A stretch of DNA of 13,960 nt from Candidatus Kuenenia stuttgartensis (GTDB lineage Bacteria > Bacteroidota > Bacteroidia > Chitinophagales > Chitinophagaceae). The notes beneath the pieces are model-generated. The model made no database searches, was not told the origin of the DNA, and saw only the letters and a list, made by a program, of their open reading frames with translations. Numbering within the stretch: position 1 is the first letter of the stretch; each line of letters starts with the position of its first letter. The translations under genes were made by a program, and so were the position numbers. This document shows, in pieces, positions 7,791 to 13,960 of the stretch. The stretch lies in NCBI GenBank assembly GCA_943330835.2, contig CALQJH020000011.1, positions 1-13,960 of the forward strand, in the 5' to 3' direction.

Positions 7791-8789
7791 ATGAGTAACG
7801 CAGAAAAACTGAAAGCGCTTAAGCTTACAATGGACAAAATTGACAAGGACTTTGGAAAAGGTTCTGTAATGATGATGAATGAAAGACCGCCAAGTGAGCA
7901 AGGGGTTATTTCAACCGGATCAATTGGTTTGGATGTAGCATTAGGAATTGGTGGATTACCCAAAGGCAGAGTTATAGAAATTTACGGTCCGGAATCTTCA
8001 GGTAAAACTACATTGGCTACACATATAATAGCAGAAGCACAAAAGAAGGGTGGTATTTGTGCATTTATTGATGCAGAGCATGCATTTGATAGCAATTATG
8101 CTCAAAAGTTAGGTGTTGATATAGACAGTTTATTGATATCACAACCAGATTATGGAGAACAGGCTTTAGAAATTGCGGATCGATTAATTCTTTCAGGAGC
8201 GCTTGATGTGGTGGTTATAGATTCAGTAGCAGCCTTGGTTCCAAAGAGTGAACTTGAAGGGGAAATGGGAGATAGTAAGATGGGATTACATGCAAGATTA
8301 ATGAGCCAGGCATTAAGAAAATTAACTGCAACAATTTCAAAAACAAATAGCTGCTGTATTTTTATTAACCAGTTGAGAGAAAAGATTGGCGTGATGTTTG
8401 GTAATCCAGAAACAACCACTGGCGGTAACGCATTGAAGTTTTATGCATCAGTACGTTTGGATATTAGAAGAATGGCACAAATAAAAGACGGAGATGAGGT
8501 TGTTGGTAATCACATTAAGGTCAAAGTGGTTAAAAACAAAGTTGCTCCACCTTTCCGTCAAGCGGAGTTTGATATTATTTATGGGGAAGGGATTTCTAAA
8601 GTGGGTGAAATCATTGATATGGGCGTTGAGCTTGGTATTGTACAAAAAAGTGGCAGCTGGTTTAGTTATAATAGCGAAAAGATGGGACAAGGCAGAGAAG
8701 CAGTAAAACAATTACTAGCCGACAATCCAGAAATGGCAAACGAAATCGAAGCTAAAATAAGAGAGAAAATTAAAGAAATGCAAGCATAA
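7791..8789 (+). CDS. recA: Recombinase RecA
   Basis: This 332-residue RecA forms ATP-dependent filaments on single-stranded DNA, drives strand exchange in recombinational repair, and in many bacteria triggers LexA cleavage. Seen motifs: Walker A GPESSGKT (66-73), catalytic Glu96 in DAEHAFD, Walker [11 protein letters not shown] (140-149), loop L1 around [18 protein letters not shown] (157-173), and loop L2 with Gln194 in [22 protein letters not shown] (split here by eye at 191-212). The C-terminal domain ends at KIKEMQA, without the long acidic tail of E. coli RecA (353 residues). ATG 7791 gives the normal N-terminus. The gene stands alone with its own promoter and a strong terminator at 8910-8938. 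Confidence 0.99.
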   Translation: MSNAEKLKALKLTMDKIDKDFGKGSVMMMNERPPSEQGVISTGSIGLDVALGIGGLPKGRVIEIYGPESSGKTTLATHIIAEAQKKGGICAFIDAEHAFDSNYAQKLGVDIDSLLISQPDYGEQALEIADRLILSGALDVVVIDSVAALVPKSELEGEMGDSKMGLHARLMSQALRKLTATISKTNSCCIFINQLREKIGVMFGNPETTTGGNALKFYASVRLDIRRMAQIKDGDEVVGNHIKVKVVKNKVAPPFRQAEFDIIYGEGISKVGEIIDMGVELGIVQKSGSWFSYNSEKMGQGREAVKQLLADNPEMANEIEAKIREKIKEMQA

Positions 8790-8909
8790 TTCAACACAGT
8801 AAAATTAGTAGATTTTCCTAAATCATTCTTATAAGAGACAAATTAAGGAGCATCTAAATAGAAGAATAATTATAGGTTCGTTTTTTTTGGGTTAGTAATC
8901 TATATAATC

Positions 8910-8938
8910 AAACCGTCTTTTTCTAAGGACGGTTTTTT
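8910..8938 (+). terminator. recA: Rho-independent terminator of recA
   Basis: AAACCGTC (8910-8917) and GACGGTTT (8928-8935) form a perfect 8-bp stem with a 10-base loop, and a T6 run spans 8933-8938. It lies about 120 bases after the recA stop codon and is the clearest plus-strand terminator in the window. Confidence 0.85.
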
Positions 8939-8986
8939 AATTTATGCCCGTTGAAAGATAACAATGATGTTTTCAAAATTGTTAGT

Positions 8987-9004
8987 CTACCGTTTAAACG
9001 GTAG
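8987..9004. repeat. REP-like 18-base palindrome, copy 1
   Basis: CTACCGTTTAAACGGTAG is a perfect inverted repeat. Its 14-base core ACCGTTTAAACGGT is identical to copy 2, while the outer two bases on each side differ but still pair. TTAG lies just upstream and GGTAT just downstream, similar to copy 2. Function unknown; it resembles an interspersed extragenic palindrome. Confidence 0.75.
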
Positions 9005-9107
9005 GGTATAAATTTTTAAATATTCAAAGAATGATGGTTACGATATGAAAAGTTGTCAGATTGATTACTGTATTCGTAATATTGCAATATCGCATTTATC
9101 ATTTAGG

Positions 9108-9125
9108 GCACCGTTTAAACGGTGC
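9108..9125. repeat. REP-like 18-base palindrome, copy 2
   Basis: GCACCGTTTAAACGGTGC is a perfect inverted repeat with the same 14-base core as copy 1 and compensating changes in the outer pairs (CT/AG becomes GC/GC). Flanks TTTAGG on the left and GCTAT on the right echo those of copy 1, so the two copies lie in the same orientation, with centres 121 bases apart. Confidence 0.75.
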
Positions 9126-9132
9126 GCTATTA

Positions 9133-9255
9133 TTACAATTTAATCGTCAATAAACTTATTGAATATATCCCCTTTTCATCCACTCCGAAATAAAGCAATC
9201 CCTCAACAAGAAATTTTTTTTCAATTCTGTGAAGGTCATTTCTGTAATTAATATT
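9133..9255 (-). pseudogene. Possible 3' remnant of a lost gene
   Basis: The minus strand holds 40 open codons with no start codon, ending in TAA at 9133-9135. The reading contains FLVEGLLYFGVDEKGIYSIS, which looks more like the tail of an envelope or beta-rich protein than random AT-rich DNA. An in-frame stop lies just upstream, and no other frame extends it. The stop sits 8 bases from REP-like copy 2, the usual place for such a repeat behind a gene. It may also be chance; I know of no family match. Confidence 0.22.
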
Positions 9256-9332
9256 TTAAAAAGAGATTTTAAAAAAGTATTTAAGCTGATTTATACTTTG
9301 TATGATTTAATTTGCAGCAATAAATAAAACAG

Positions 9333-10226
9333 TTGAAAAATAACATAAAAGCTCATATTGCCGTATTATTCACAACGATTTTTTTCTCTATCAATTTTAC
9401 TGCTGTAAAATTTCTAATTGACAGAAATCTTATCTTACCTTTTGGTTTAAATTTTATAAGAATTTCAGTAAGCACCATTTTATTATGGTGTTTTTTTGTT
9501 TTTAAAAAGGAGAAAGAAAAAGTTGAAAGGAAAGACATGGGTAGAATAATTTTATGCTCAATTACAGGAATTGTTCTGAATCAATTTTTATTTATCGAAG
9601 GGTTATCTCTTTCAACACCAATTCATGGCGCTTTGTTAATGCTAACAACACCAATTCTAATTACTTTTTTTGCTGCAGCTTTTTTAGGAGAAAAAATAAA
9701 TCGCAATAAAATCATTGGCTTAATGCTTGGAATTACTGGCGCTACTTTTCTTATTCTTTTAAGATCTTCAAATCAAAGCGGTTCTAATGTTTTCTTGGGT
9801 GATATTTTTATTTTTCTCAATGCTGTTTCTTACACGATATATTTTATTATTGTAAAACCATTGATAAAAAAGTATAACGCTATTACTATTATACGCTTGA
9901 TGTTTACCTTTGGTTTTATAATCTCCATTCCATTTTGTTGGAACCAGTTTACACATATCCCGTGGGATAATTATTCATTAACATCATTTACTGTATTGGG
10001 CTTGATTGTAATTGGTGGCACAACACTTGCTTATATGTTTAATATTTATGGAATTAATAAATTAGGAGCGAGTACAACTGGAAATTATATTTATTTACAA
10101 CCAGTATTTGCAACTATTATAGCAATCTGTTTTCATGCGGATCATTTAGATTTGCAAAAATGCTTCTCTGCAGTTTTAATTTTTCTAGGATTATTTCTTG
10201 CTAATAAAAAGACCGATAATGTTTGA
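9333..10226 (+). CDS. EamA-family (DMT superfamily) membrane transporter
   Basis: This 297-residue protein has about ten hydrophobic helices arranged as two EamA repeats (about 9-143 and 152-290). The first holds TTIFFSINFTAVKFL, LNFIRISVSTILLW and STPIHGALLMLTTPILI; the second holds FLNAVSYTIYFIIVKPL and GASTTGNYIYLQPVFATI. DMT proteins move small metabolites across the inner membrane, often as exporters; the substrate here is not predictable. The start is TTG at 9333: an in-frame stop lies at 9321-9323 and the next ATG would remove the first two helices. A rare start suggests modest translation. A partial -7 box (TTAATTTG, 9307-9314) precedes it. The stop overlaps the next gene's start by 8 bases, so the acetyltransferase is probably translationally coupled. 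Confidence 0.93.
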   Translation: MKNNIKAHIAVLFTTIFFSINFTAVKFLIDRNLILPFGLNFIRISVSTILLWCFFVFKKEKEKVERKDMGRIILCSITGIVLNQFLFIEGLSLSTPIHGALLMLTTPILITFFAAAFLGEKINRNKIIGLMLGITGATFLILLRSSNQSGSNVFLGDIFIFLNAVSYTIYFIIVKPLIKKYNAITIIRLMFTFGFIISIPFCWNQFTHIPWDNYSLTSFTVLGLIVIGGTTLAYMFNIYGINKLGASTTGNYIYLQPVFATIIAICFHADHLDLQKCFSAVLIFLGLFLANKKTDNV

Positions 10227-10683
10227 GTATATAGTTGTCTCTACAGAGGAAGAATACAAAGCCGCCATCTCATTATTTAAAGAGTATGCTGAATGGCTTA
10301 ATATTGACTTATCTTTTCAAAACTTTGAAGCTGAACTTGAAACTATTAAAAACATGTATAGCTCACCGTTAGGCTCTATAATTTTATGCAAAAATAAAAA
10401 AAACTTTATTGCTTGTATTGCTATTAGGCCAAAAGGAGATTTAATTGCAGAATTCAAAAGAATGTATGTTAAACCCAATTATCAAAGAAATAAAATTGGT
10501 GAAACGCTTTTAGCCCTGTCTTTGGCTTTCGCAAAAAATGCCGGGTATAAAAAAGTTCGTCTCGACACTTTGAACACTATGACGCCGGCAATGAATCTCT
10601 ACGAAAAAAACGGATTTTATAAAATTGAGGCCTATTATTTTAACCCTGAACCAACTGCTGTTTATTTTGAAAAAACACTTTAA
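10219..10683 (+). CDS. GNAT-family N-acetyltransferase
   Basis: This 154-residue single-domain acetyltransferase moves an acetyl group from acetyl-CoA to an amine on an unknown substrate. The acetyl-CoA motif A is FKRMYVKPNYQRNKIGETLL (79-98), with the pyrophosphate loop QRNKIG. It is followed by KKVRLDTLNTMTPAMNLYEK and NGFYKIEAYYFNPEP, the typical motif B strand and end. The start ATG at 10219-10221 lies inside the last codons of the transporter gene in another frame. An in-frame TTG at 10198 would add seven unlikely residues. No promoter of its own is seen. Pairing with an EamA exporter suggests that both handle the same small molecule, but this is inference. Its stop codon overlaps that of the convergent sixA-like gene. 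Confidence 0.92.
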   Translation: MFEYIVVSTEEEYKAAISLFKEYAEWLNIDLSFQNFEAELETIKNMYSSPLGSIILCKNKKNFIACIAIRPKGDLIAEFKRMYVKPNYQRNKIGETLLALSLAFAKNAGYKKVRLDTLNTMTPAMNLYEKNGFYKIEAYYFNPEPTAVYFEKTL

Positions 10684-11174
10684 TTTTTCCCGTCAGAATC
10701 AAAAAAGAGAAATAATTTTTCTGCTGTTTTAAATTCTTCCCAATTATCAATCTCAACCGAAACACAAAAAATACCACAGGTTGGCATATTGTCTATTCTT
10801 ACATTAACTATCAAGCCGTTTACAAAATCGGTTATCCCAGGATTGTGACACACTACCATTAAACTATCAATATCTTTTTCCACCGAAGTAATGAGTTCTT
10901 CTATTTTTTCTGCTGATGCCAGGTATAAACCATCTAAGTGTTTTATTTTTTCTGCGGAACAGTTTAGTGCTTTTCTAAAATATTCAGCAGTTTGTTTTGT
11001 CCTTAATGCTGAACTACTTAGTATTAAATCGATGGATGGAATCTTAGATAAAAGTTTATCTGATGCTGCCAATGCTTCGCTTTTCCCTCTATCGCTTAAA
11101 CTTCTTTCAAAGTCTGTTTCATTTATTTTGGCATCATTACTTCTAGCATGCCTGATTATGATAAGCGTCTTCAT
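10680..11174 (-). CDS. sixA: SixA-type phosphohistidine phosphatase (histidine phosphatase superfamily)
   Basis: This 164-residue cytosolic protein is a branch-1 histidine phosphatase. It has the phospho-acceptor motif IIIRHARS (His9, Arg8), Arg58 in SSSALRTKQTAEYF, and the second catalytic His110 in VVCHNPGITDF. Order and short length fit SixA, which in E. coli removes phosphate from the histidine of NPr in the nitrogen PTS. Whether that is the target here cannot be seen. The ATG at 11172-11174 lies 17 bases from the end of the T-run of the terminator behind the outer-membrane gene, so sixA depends either on read-through or on a promoter overlapping that tract. It converges on the acetyltransferase gene; the two stops share TTAA (10680-10683). 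Confidence 0.9.
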   Translation of the reverse strand: MKTLIIIRHARSNDAKINETDFERSLSDRGKSEALAASDKLLSKIPSIDLILSSSALRTKQTAEYFRKALNCSAEKIKHLDGLYLASAEKIEELITSVEKDIDSLMVVCHNPGITDFVNGLIVNVRIDNMPTCGIFCVSVEIDNWEEFKTAEKLFLFFDSDGKN

Positions 11175-11190
11175 TTTGAGTAATTAGGCG

Positions 11191-11223
11191 TAAAATAAAA
11201 AAATCCCAACAAACGCTGGGATT
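11191..11223 (-). terminator. Rho-independent terminator of the outer-membrane protein gene
   Basis: Read on the minus strand, AATCCCA (from 11223) pairs with TGGGATT (to 11202) in a perfect 7-bp stem with an 8-base loop, then comes a T-rich run (11203-11191). It lies 21 bases after the stop at 11245 and separates this gene from the sixA-like gene downstream. Confidence 0.75.
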
Positions 11224-11244
11224 CTCTCCTTTTAAAATATAATA

Positions 11245-11937
11245 TTATAACCCGCTGATGGCGATCCCTATTTGAAATAATTTCATATCCTCAGCAACTT
11301 TATCTTTAAAAATAGAGGTTAAGTTATAAGCCCCAAACAAACTTACATAACCATACCCAATTCTTGCAGTTCCAACTAATCTATTACTGTTAAAATAGCT
11401 TTTAGAGCTCAATTTCTCTGTATAACCACTTTTCCCTTTTGTGTGTGCATTCAATAAAACGCCTACTTTTAACCCCAACGCAATTTTTAACGACTTGTTT
11501 ATTTTTTCAGGATTAGAAAAATAGCGTAATTCGACAGGAAGCTCCAGATAGGTTGTGCTTACCTTGTATTTACTGTATTTTGGATTGGCGTCAAGATTAT
11601 TAAAACCTAAAATAGGAGTAGATCCCGTTATGTCAACAGACATTTTATTTAAAAATAAGTGACTGGTCCCAATCCCCAAACCAAAGGCAACACTAAAATG
11701 CGGATTACTTTTAAAAGATTTATCTAGCATAATATAAACATTTGCCCCTCTTGATATCCCTTTTTGATGACTATCTAAACTATCAGGAGCCCCCATCCAT
11801 CGATCCGAACTCAATTGAAGCATAAGATGGTCGCTTGGCCGAGCGGTTAAATCAAACCTGTTTTTACTTGTTTTTGTCTGAGCGAATGAGCTAAAAGAAA
11901 TAGCTGCAGCAAATAATAGTACAATGTATTTTTTCAT
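11245..11937 (-). CDS. Outer-membrane beta-barrel protein (OMP_b-brl-like porin family)
   Basis: This 230-residue exported protein begins with signal peptide MKKYIVLLFAAAISFSSFAQ. The mature part alternates short amphipathic strands with polar loops: FSVAFGLGIGTSHLFL, STTYLELPVELRYF, LKIALGLKVGVLLNA, VGTARIGYGYVSLFGAYNL, and a last strand LFQIGIAISGL. This is the pattern of the small 8-10-strand barrels common in Bacteroidota. No enzyme motif is seen, and function is unknown. A longer reading from 12042 would add 35 charged residues before the signal peptide and is rejected; ATG 11935-11937 is chosen. A -7 box (TATTTTTG) lies 17 bases upstream and a terminator follows, so it appears monocistronic. 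Confidence 0.88.
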   Translation of the reverse strand: MKKYIVLLFAAAISFSSFAQTKTSKNRFDLTARPSDHLMLQLSSDRWMGAPDSLDSHQKGISRGANVYIMLDKSFKSNPHFSVAFGLGIGTSHLFLNKMSVDITGSTPILGFNNLDANPKYSKYKVSTTYLELPVELRYFSNPEKINKSLKIALGLKVGVLLNAHTKGKSGYTEKLSSKSYFNSNRLVGTARIGYGYVSLFGAYNLTSIFKDKVAEDMKLFQIGIAISGL

Positions 11938-11954
11938 AAAAATTTCTTGACTTG

Positions 11955-11962
11955 CAAAAATA
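11955..11962 (-). promoter_or_regulatory. Putative -7 box of the outer-membrane protein gene
   Basis: The minus strand reads TATTTTTG, an exact TAnnTTTG match, 17 bases before ATG 11937. The leader would be about 10-12 bases. No clear -33 TTG was found. Confidence 0.45.
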
Positions 11963-12165
11963 GCACTTTTGAATCGTAAATATTTGGATAAATAGAGACG
12001 ACAATTGTAAATCTTGTCTCTTTTTCTCTTTGCCTCATCCAAAAGATCAGCTCAATATATCGTCTTTATTTCTTTTTCGGCTCACTACGATTCCAACTGC
12101 AAAATCCGTCTTTAAGACAAAAAGACTGTTGGGCATCTAAATTTTTTTCATTCTCTATAAGACGC

Positions 12166-13710
12166 TTATCTATTGCTTCTGATAAATTTCTCCTTAATAA
12201 TTTCTGCCATTGGTTTTTGGGATACTTTACTTTCCAGCCAGGAAATAACATCGAGGTATGCGAAGGTTCTTGTTTCAAATCTTGTCTTTTCGAATTGCTT
12301 TAGTATTTCCAATAAATCCTGAAACAATATCTTCAATTCACTTCTGTTTACATGAAACGAATTTCTTAAAAATTTAAACATCGCTTCTTCGATTACGGTT
12401 AACCGTTTCATCTTTGCCATAAAGCGATAAACGGATTTGGTAAGATATTCTATAAGACTATAATTGCCCAGTTCGTAATGTGCAATCAGATGAAGCAGTC
12501 GTGCATAACACTGCAGGTCTGTTCTGAGATCAATTTGATCATTAATAATTTTGTGAAGATAATCTACGCATTTATTATAATCGCCTGCACCAAAATAAAC
12601 CATGGCAATTTTATAATTAATAACAAGAATACGATGCTTATCTATAAATAGCGCATACTCGTTAAGTTTATCTTCAATTTCGGGAAGCAATTTCATGGCT
12701 TCTGTAAATCTACCGGAAAGAATATGCTGGTTTAGTTTCGCGCTGTTGAGGTAAACAAAAGTGTGAATCCTTGTATTATCTAATTGTTTAGCAACAGAAG
12801 ATTTAGAAAAAGCTTCAAACACTTTTATAGTTGCTTCAAATTTTTTATGATTTCTTAAATCAAAATGCGCGTTCATTAAATTGTGCATGCCTTTGATGTA
12901 ATGAATTGTTTCATTCGCAATCATGTTGTCCTCTTCATGAAAAAGATCTACCCATTTCTGCGTGTATTTGTAATACATTAAAAAATCTTGTCTGATATAC
13001 GCTAGCCAGCAAAAACTTTGATAAATATATAGACGTTCATAAAACCCTTTCAGCGAATTATAATTGTCCGGCAGTTTTTCGAAGAAGAATTGTTTTACTA
13101 TCGTCTCATCGTTAGCGTTACGAGCGTGTCCGTTTTTAATATACCAGCTGTATAATTGTAAAGCAAGATTAGAGAGTTTTGTAATTGTTGCTCTTTTTTG
13201 GTTTACGGCTTCTGCTTCGGCACTTAGTATTTCTGCTCTGTCTTGCAAGCTTCTGGTAATGTGCAGAGCTTCTATTTTCTTTTCAAAAGATATCGCCTGA
13301 ATTACAAAAGTGTGGTGGTGGTTGGCAACAGCTATTTCCTTAATTTTTTCGAGAATCTTCAAGCTTTGGTGGTAAAGGCCTTTATTGTATAGTATTCTGG
13401 CATAGTCTAATTGTTCATTCAGTTGAAGATCGATGCTTTCACTGGTTTTGATTACCCTTAAGCTTGCCAGTAATTGTTTGTATAAATGTGTTTTTACATT
13501 AGAAAGCTGCGGTTTTTCAATAGAGCTGAGTTTTTTTAATAAAACCACTTCATCATATTCCTTCAATTTGTCTATAGCATCAAACAATTCGATGATTTTA
13601 AGATCTTTATTCCCTGAATTTCTTTGTATGTAGAGCTTAAAATTGCGCTTTTCCGACTTCTCGAGGGCATGAATCAGTTGAAATAATATGTCGGTTTGGC
13701 GGGTGGGCAT
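12166..13710 (-). CDS. Conserved-looking helical TPR-like protein of unknown function, 514 residues
   Basis: No signal peptide or membrane segment is seen, so the protein should be cytosolic. It is almost wholly alpha-helical by composition. Helix pairs with TPR-like spacing occur, for example LDYARILYNKGLYHQSLKIL (101-120) followed by a partner helix, and INYKIAMVYFGAGDYNKCVD near residues 370-390. The N-terminus (TDILFQLIHALEKSEKRNFK) is amphipathic and basic. No catalytic motif was recognised, so a scaffold or protein-binding role is the most that can be inferred. ATG 13708-13710 directly follows a -7 box. The reading ends in EIIKEKFIRSNR; another frame stays open past it (to 12066) but does not look like a continuation. 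It stands alone, with 228 bases before the outer-membrane protein gene. Confidence 0.82.
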   Translation of the reverse strand: MPTRQTDILFQLIHALEKSEKRNFKLYIQRNSGNKDLKIIELFDAIDKLKEYDEVVLLKKLSSIEKPQLSNVKTHLYKQLLASLRVIKTSESIDLQLNEQLDYARILYNKGLYHQSLKILEKIKEIAVANHHHTFVIQAISFEKKIEALHITRSLQDRAEILSAEAEAVNQKRATITKLSNLALQLYSWYIKNGHARNANDETIVKQFFFEKLPDNYNSLKGFYERLYIYQSFCWLAYIRQDFLMYYKYTQKWVDLFHEEDNMIANETIHYIKGMHNLMNAHFDLRNHKKFEATIKVFEAFSKSSVAKQLDNTRIHTFVYLNSAKLNQHILSGRFTEAMKLLPEIEDKLNEYALFIDKHRILVINYKIAMVYFGAGDYNKCVDYLHKIINDQIDLRTDLQCYARLLHLIAHYELGNYSLIEYLTKSVYRFMAKMKRLTVIEEAMFKFLRNSFHVNRSELKILFQDLLEILKQFEKTRFETRTFAYLDVISWLESKVSQKPMAEIIKEKFIRSNR

Positions 13711-13717
13711 AATAAAA

Positions 13718-13725
13718 CAAAGATA
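13718..13725 (-). promoter_or_regulatory. Putative -7 box of the TPR-like gene
   Basis: The minus strand reads TATCTTTG, an exact TAnnTTTG match, ending 7 bases before ATG 13710. The transcript would have almost no leader. No -33 TTG is found at the standard distance. Confidence 0.4.
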
Positions 13726-13810
13726 CTCAAAATCAATGTAGAATGGGCTTTAGGAGGAAAAAGTCCTCTTTCGGCATCATTAAAGGTTATAGAAGTTGAG
13801 TTGTATGGGG

Positions 13811-13848
13811 TAAAAAAAAGTGCCACATTTGTGTAACAAACAGGCACT
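13811..13848 (-). terminator. Terminator-like hairpin for a minus-strand gene beyond the right edge
   Basis: AGTGCC (13819-13824) pairs with GGCACT (13843-13848). Inside, TTTGT (13828-13832) pairs with ACAAA (13836-13840). On the minus strand the stem is followed by T8 (plus-strand A8, 13812-13819). It faces a gene lying to the right, whose body is outside the window; alternatively it attenuates the TPR-like gene. The 13711-13960 stretch otherwise holds only the -7 box and nothing else recognisable. Confidence 0.5.
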
Positions 13849-13960
13849 CTGGTATAAGTCAAGCAAAAGTTAAGTCGCGAACGCAGGTGCTAAGATATAG
13901 GATTAATAATAATTAGATAATATTAGGTAACAAAAAGTTACTCACATTTTTCAAGCAAGC

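Larger units (their letters stand above)
8790..9332. other. 543-base gene-free stretch between recA and the EamA transporter
   Basis: No plausible complete gene is seen on either strand. It holds the recA terminator, two REP-like palindromes 121 bases apart, a third unrelated 12-base palindrome (ATATTGCAATAT, 9079-9090) between them, and a possible decayed gene end on the minus strand (9133-9255). The rest is A/T-rich, including a T8 run at 8881-8888. Confidence 0.7.

Noticed and set aside
8790..9332. tRNA, small RNA gene or CRISPR array in the recA-EamA gap
   Set aside because: No cloverleaf or T-loop motif, and only two palindromes with a 103-base spacer, which does not fit a CRISPR array.
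11938..12042. 35-residue N-terminal extension of the outer-membrane protein
   Set aside because: It would place charged residues ahead of a perfect signal peptide and run over the -7 box; ATG 11937 is the start.
12109..12126. GTCTTT/AAAGAC hairpin after the TPR-like gene
   Set aside because: No T-run follows on the minus strand, so it is not called a terminator.
12066..12278. 70-codon minus-strand frame overlapping the end of the TPR-like gene, tested as a small gene or frameshifted extension
   Set aside because: Over half overlaps the real gene in another frame, the TPR-like reading already ends naturally, and no start signal or family is seen. Its last part (12066-12165) remains unexplained.
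13926..13942. GTAAC-A5-GTTAC small hairpin near the right edge
   Set aside because: Five to six base pairs with no T-run or repeat partner; expected by chance in AT-rich DNA.
13913..13960. 16-codon open tail on the minus strand at the right edge
   Set aside because: Too short to tell from chance; nothing recognisable in the residues.

Overview
The window reads as ordinary chromosomal DNA of a Bacteroidota bacterium, probably in or near the Chitinophagaceae. This is inferred from visibly AT-rich DNA, starts without Shine-Dalgarno sequences, several copies of the Bacteroidota -7 promoter box TAnnTTTG, and the gene families present (paired rhomboids with a C-terminal DUF6576-like tail, DUF4369/DUF5106-type thioredoxin proteins, an OMP_b-brl-type outer-membrane barrel). 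No phage, IS element, CRISPR array, rRNA or tRNA was seen.

Left block, 1-3939, all minus strand: rlmD (23S rRNA m5U methyltransferase, GTG start), an active-type rhomboid protease, a second rhomboid whose catalytic Ser and oxyanion-site His are both replaced, and a membrane-anchored endonuclease/exonuclease/phosphatase (EEP) protein that runs off the left edge. Gaps are 10-42 bases, so this looks like one transcription unit, with a second promoter for the rhomboids inside the 3' end of rlmD.

Centre, 3940-8940, plus strand: a 127-base divergent promoter region, then a secreted thioredoxin-like protein and a SurA-like double-parvulin isomerase (22-base gap). These two look like a periplasmic folding and redox pair. 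Then comes recA, with its own well-formed promoter and a strong terminator.

A 543-base non-coding stretch (8790-9332) follows. It holds the recA terminator, two 18-base perfect palindromes sharing the core ACCGTTTAAACGGT with compensating arm changes (a REP-like pair), and a possible remnant of a lost gene on the minus strand.

Right block, 9333-13960: an EamA/DMT transporter (TTG start) overlaps a GNAT acetyltransferase on the plus strand. This pair converges on a SixA-type phosphohistidine phosphatase, and the two stop codons share the bases TTAA. On the minus strand lie an outer-membrane beta-barrel protein with its own terminator and a 514-residue helical, TPR-like cytosolic protein of unknown function. 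A terminator-like hairpin near the right edge probably belongs to a gene mostly outside the window.

Most genes are housekeeping. The less ordinary points are the active/dead rhomboid pair in a conserved-looking operon, the palindrome pair beside the gene remnant, and -7 boxes placed so close to starts that leaderless transcripts are predicted.
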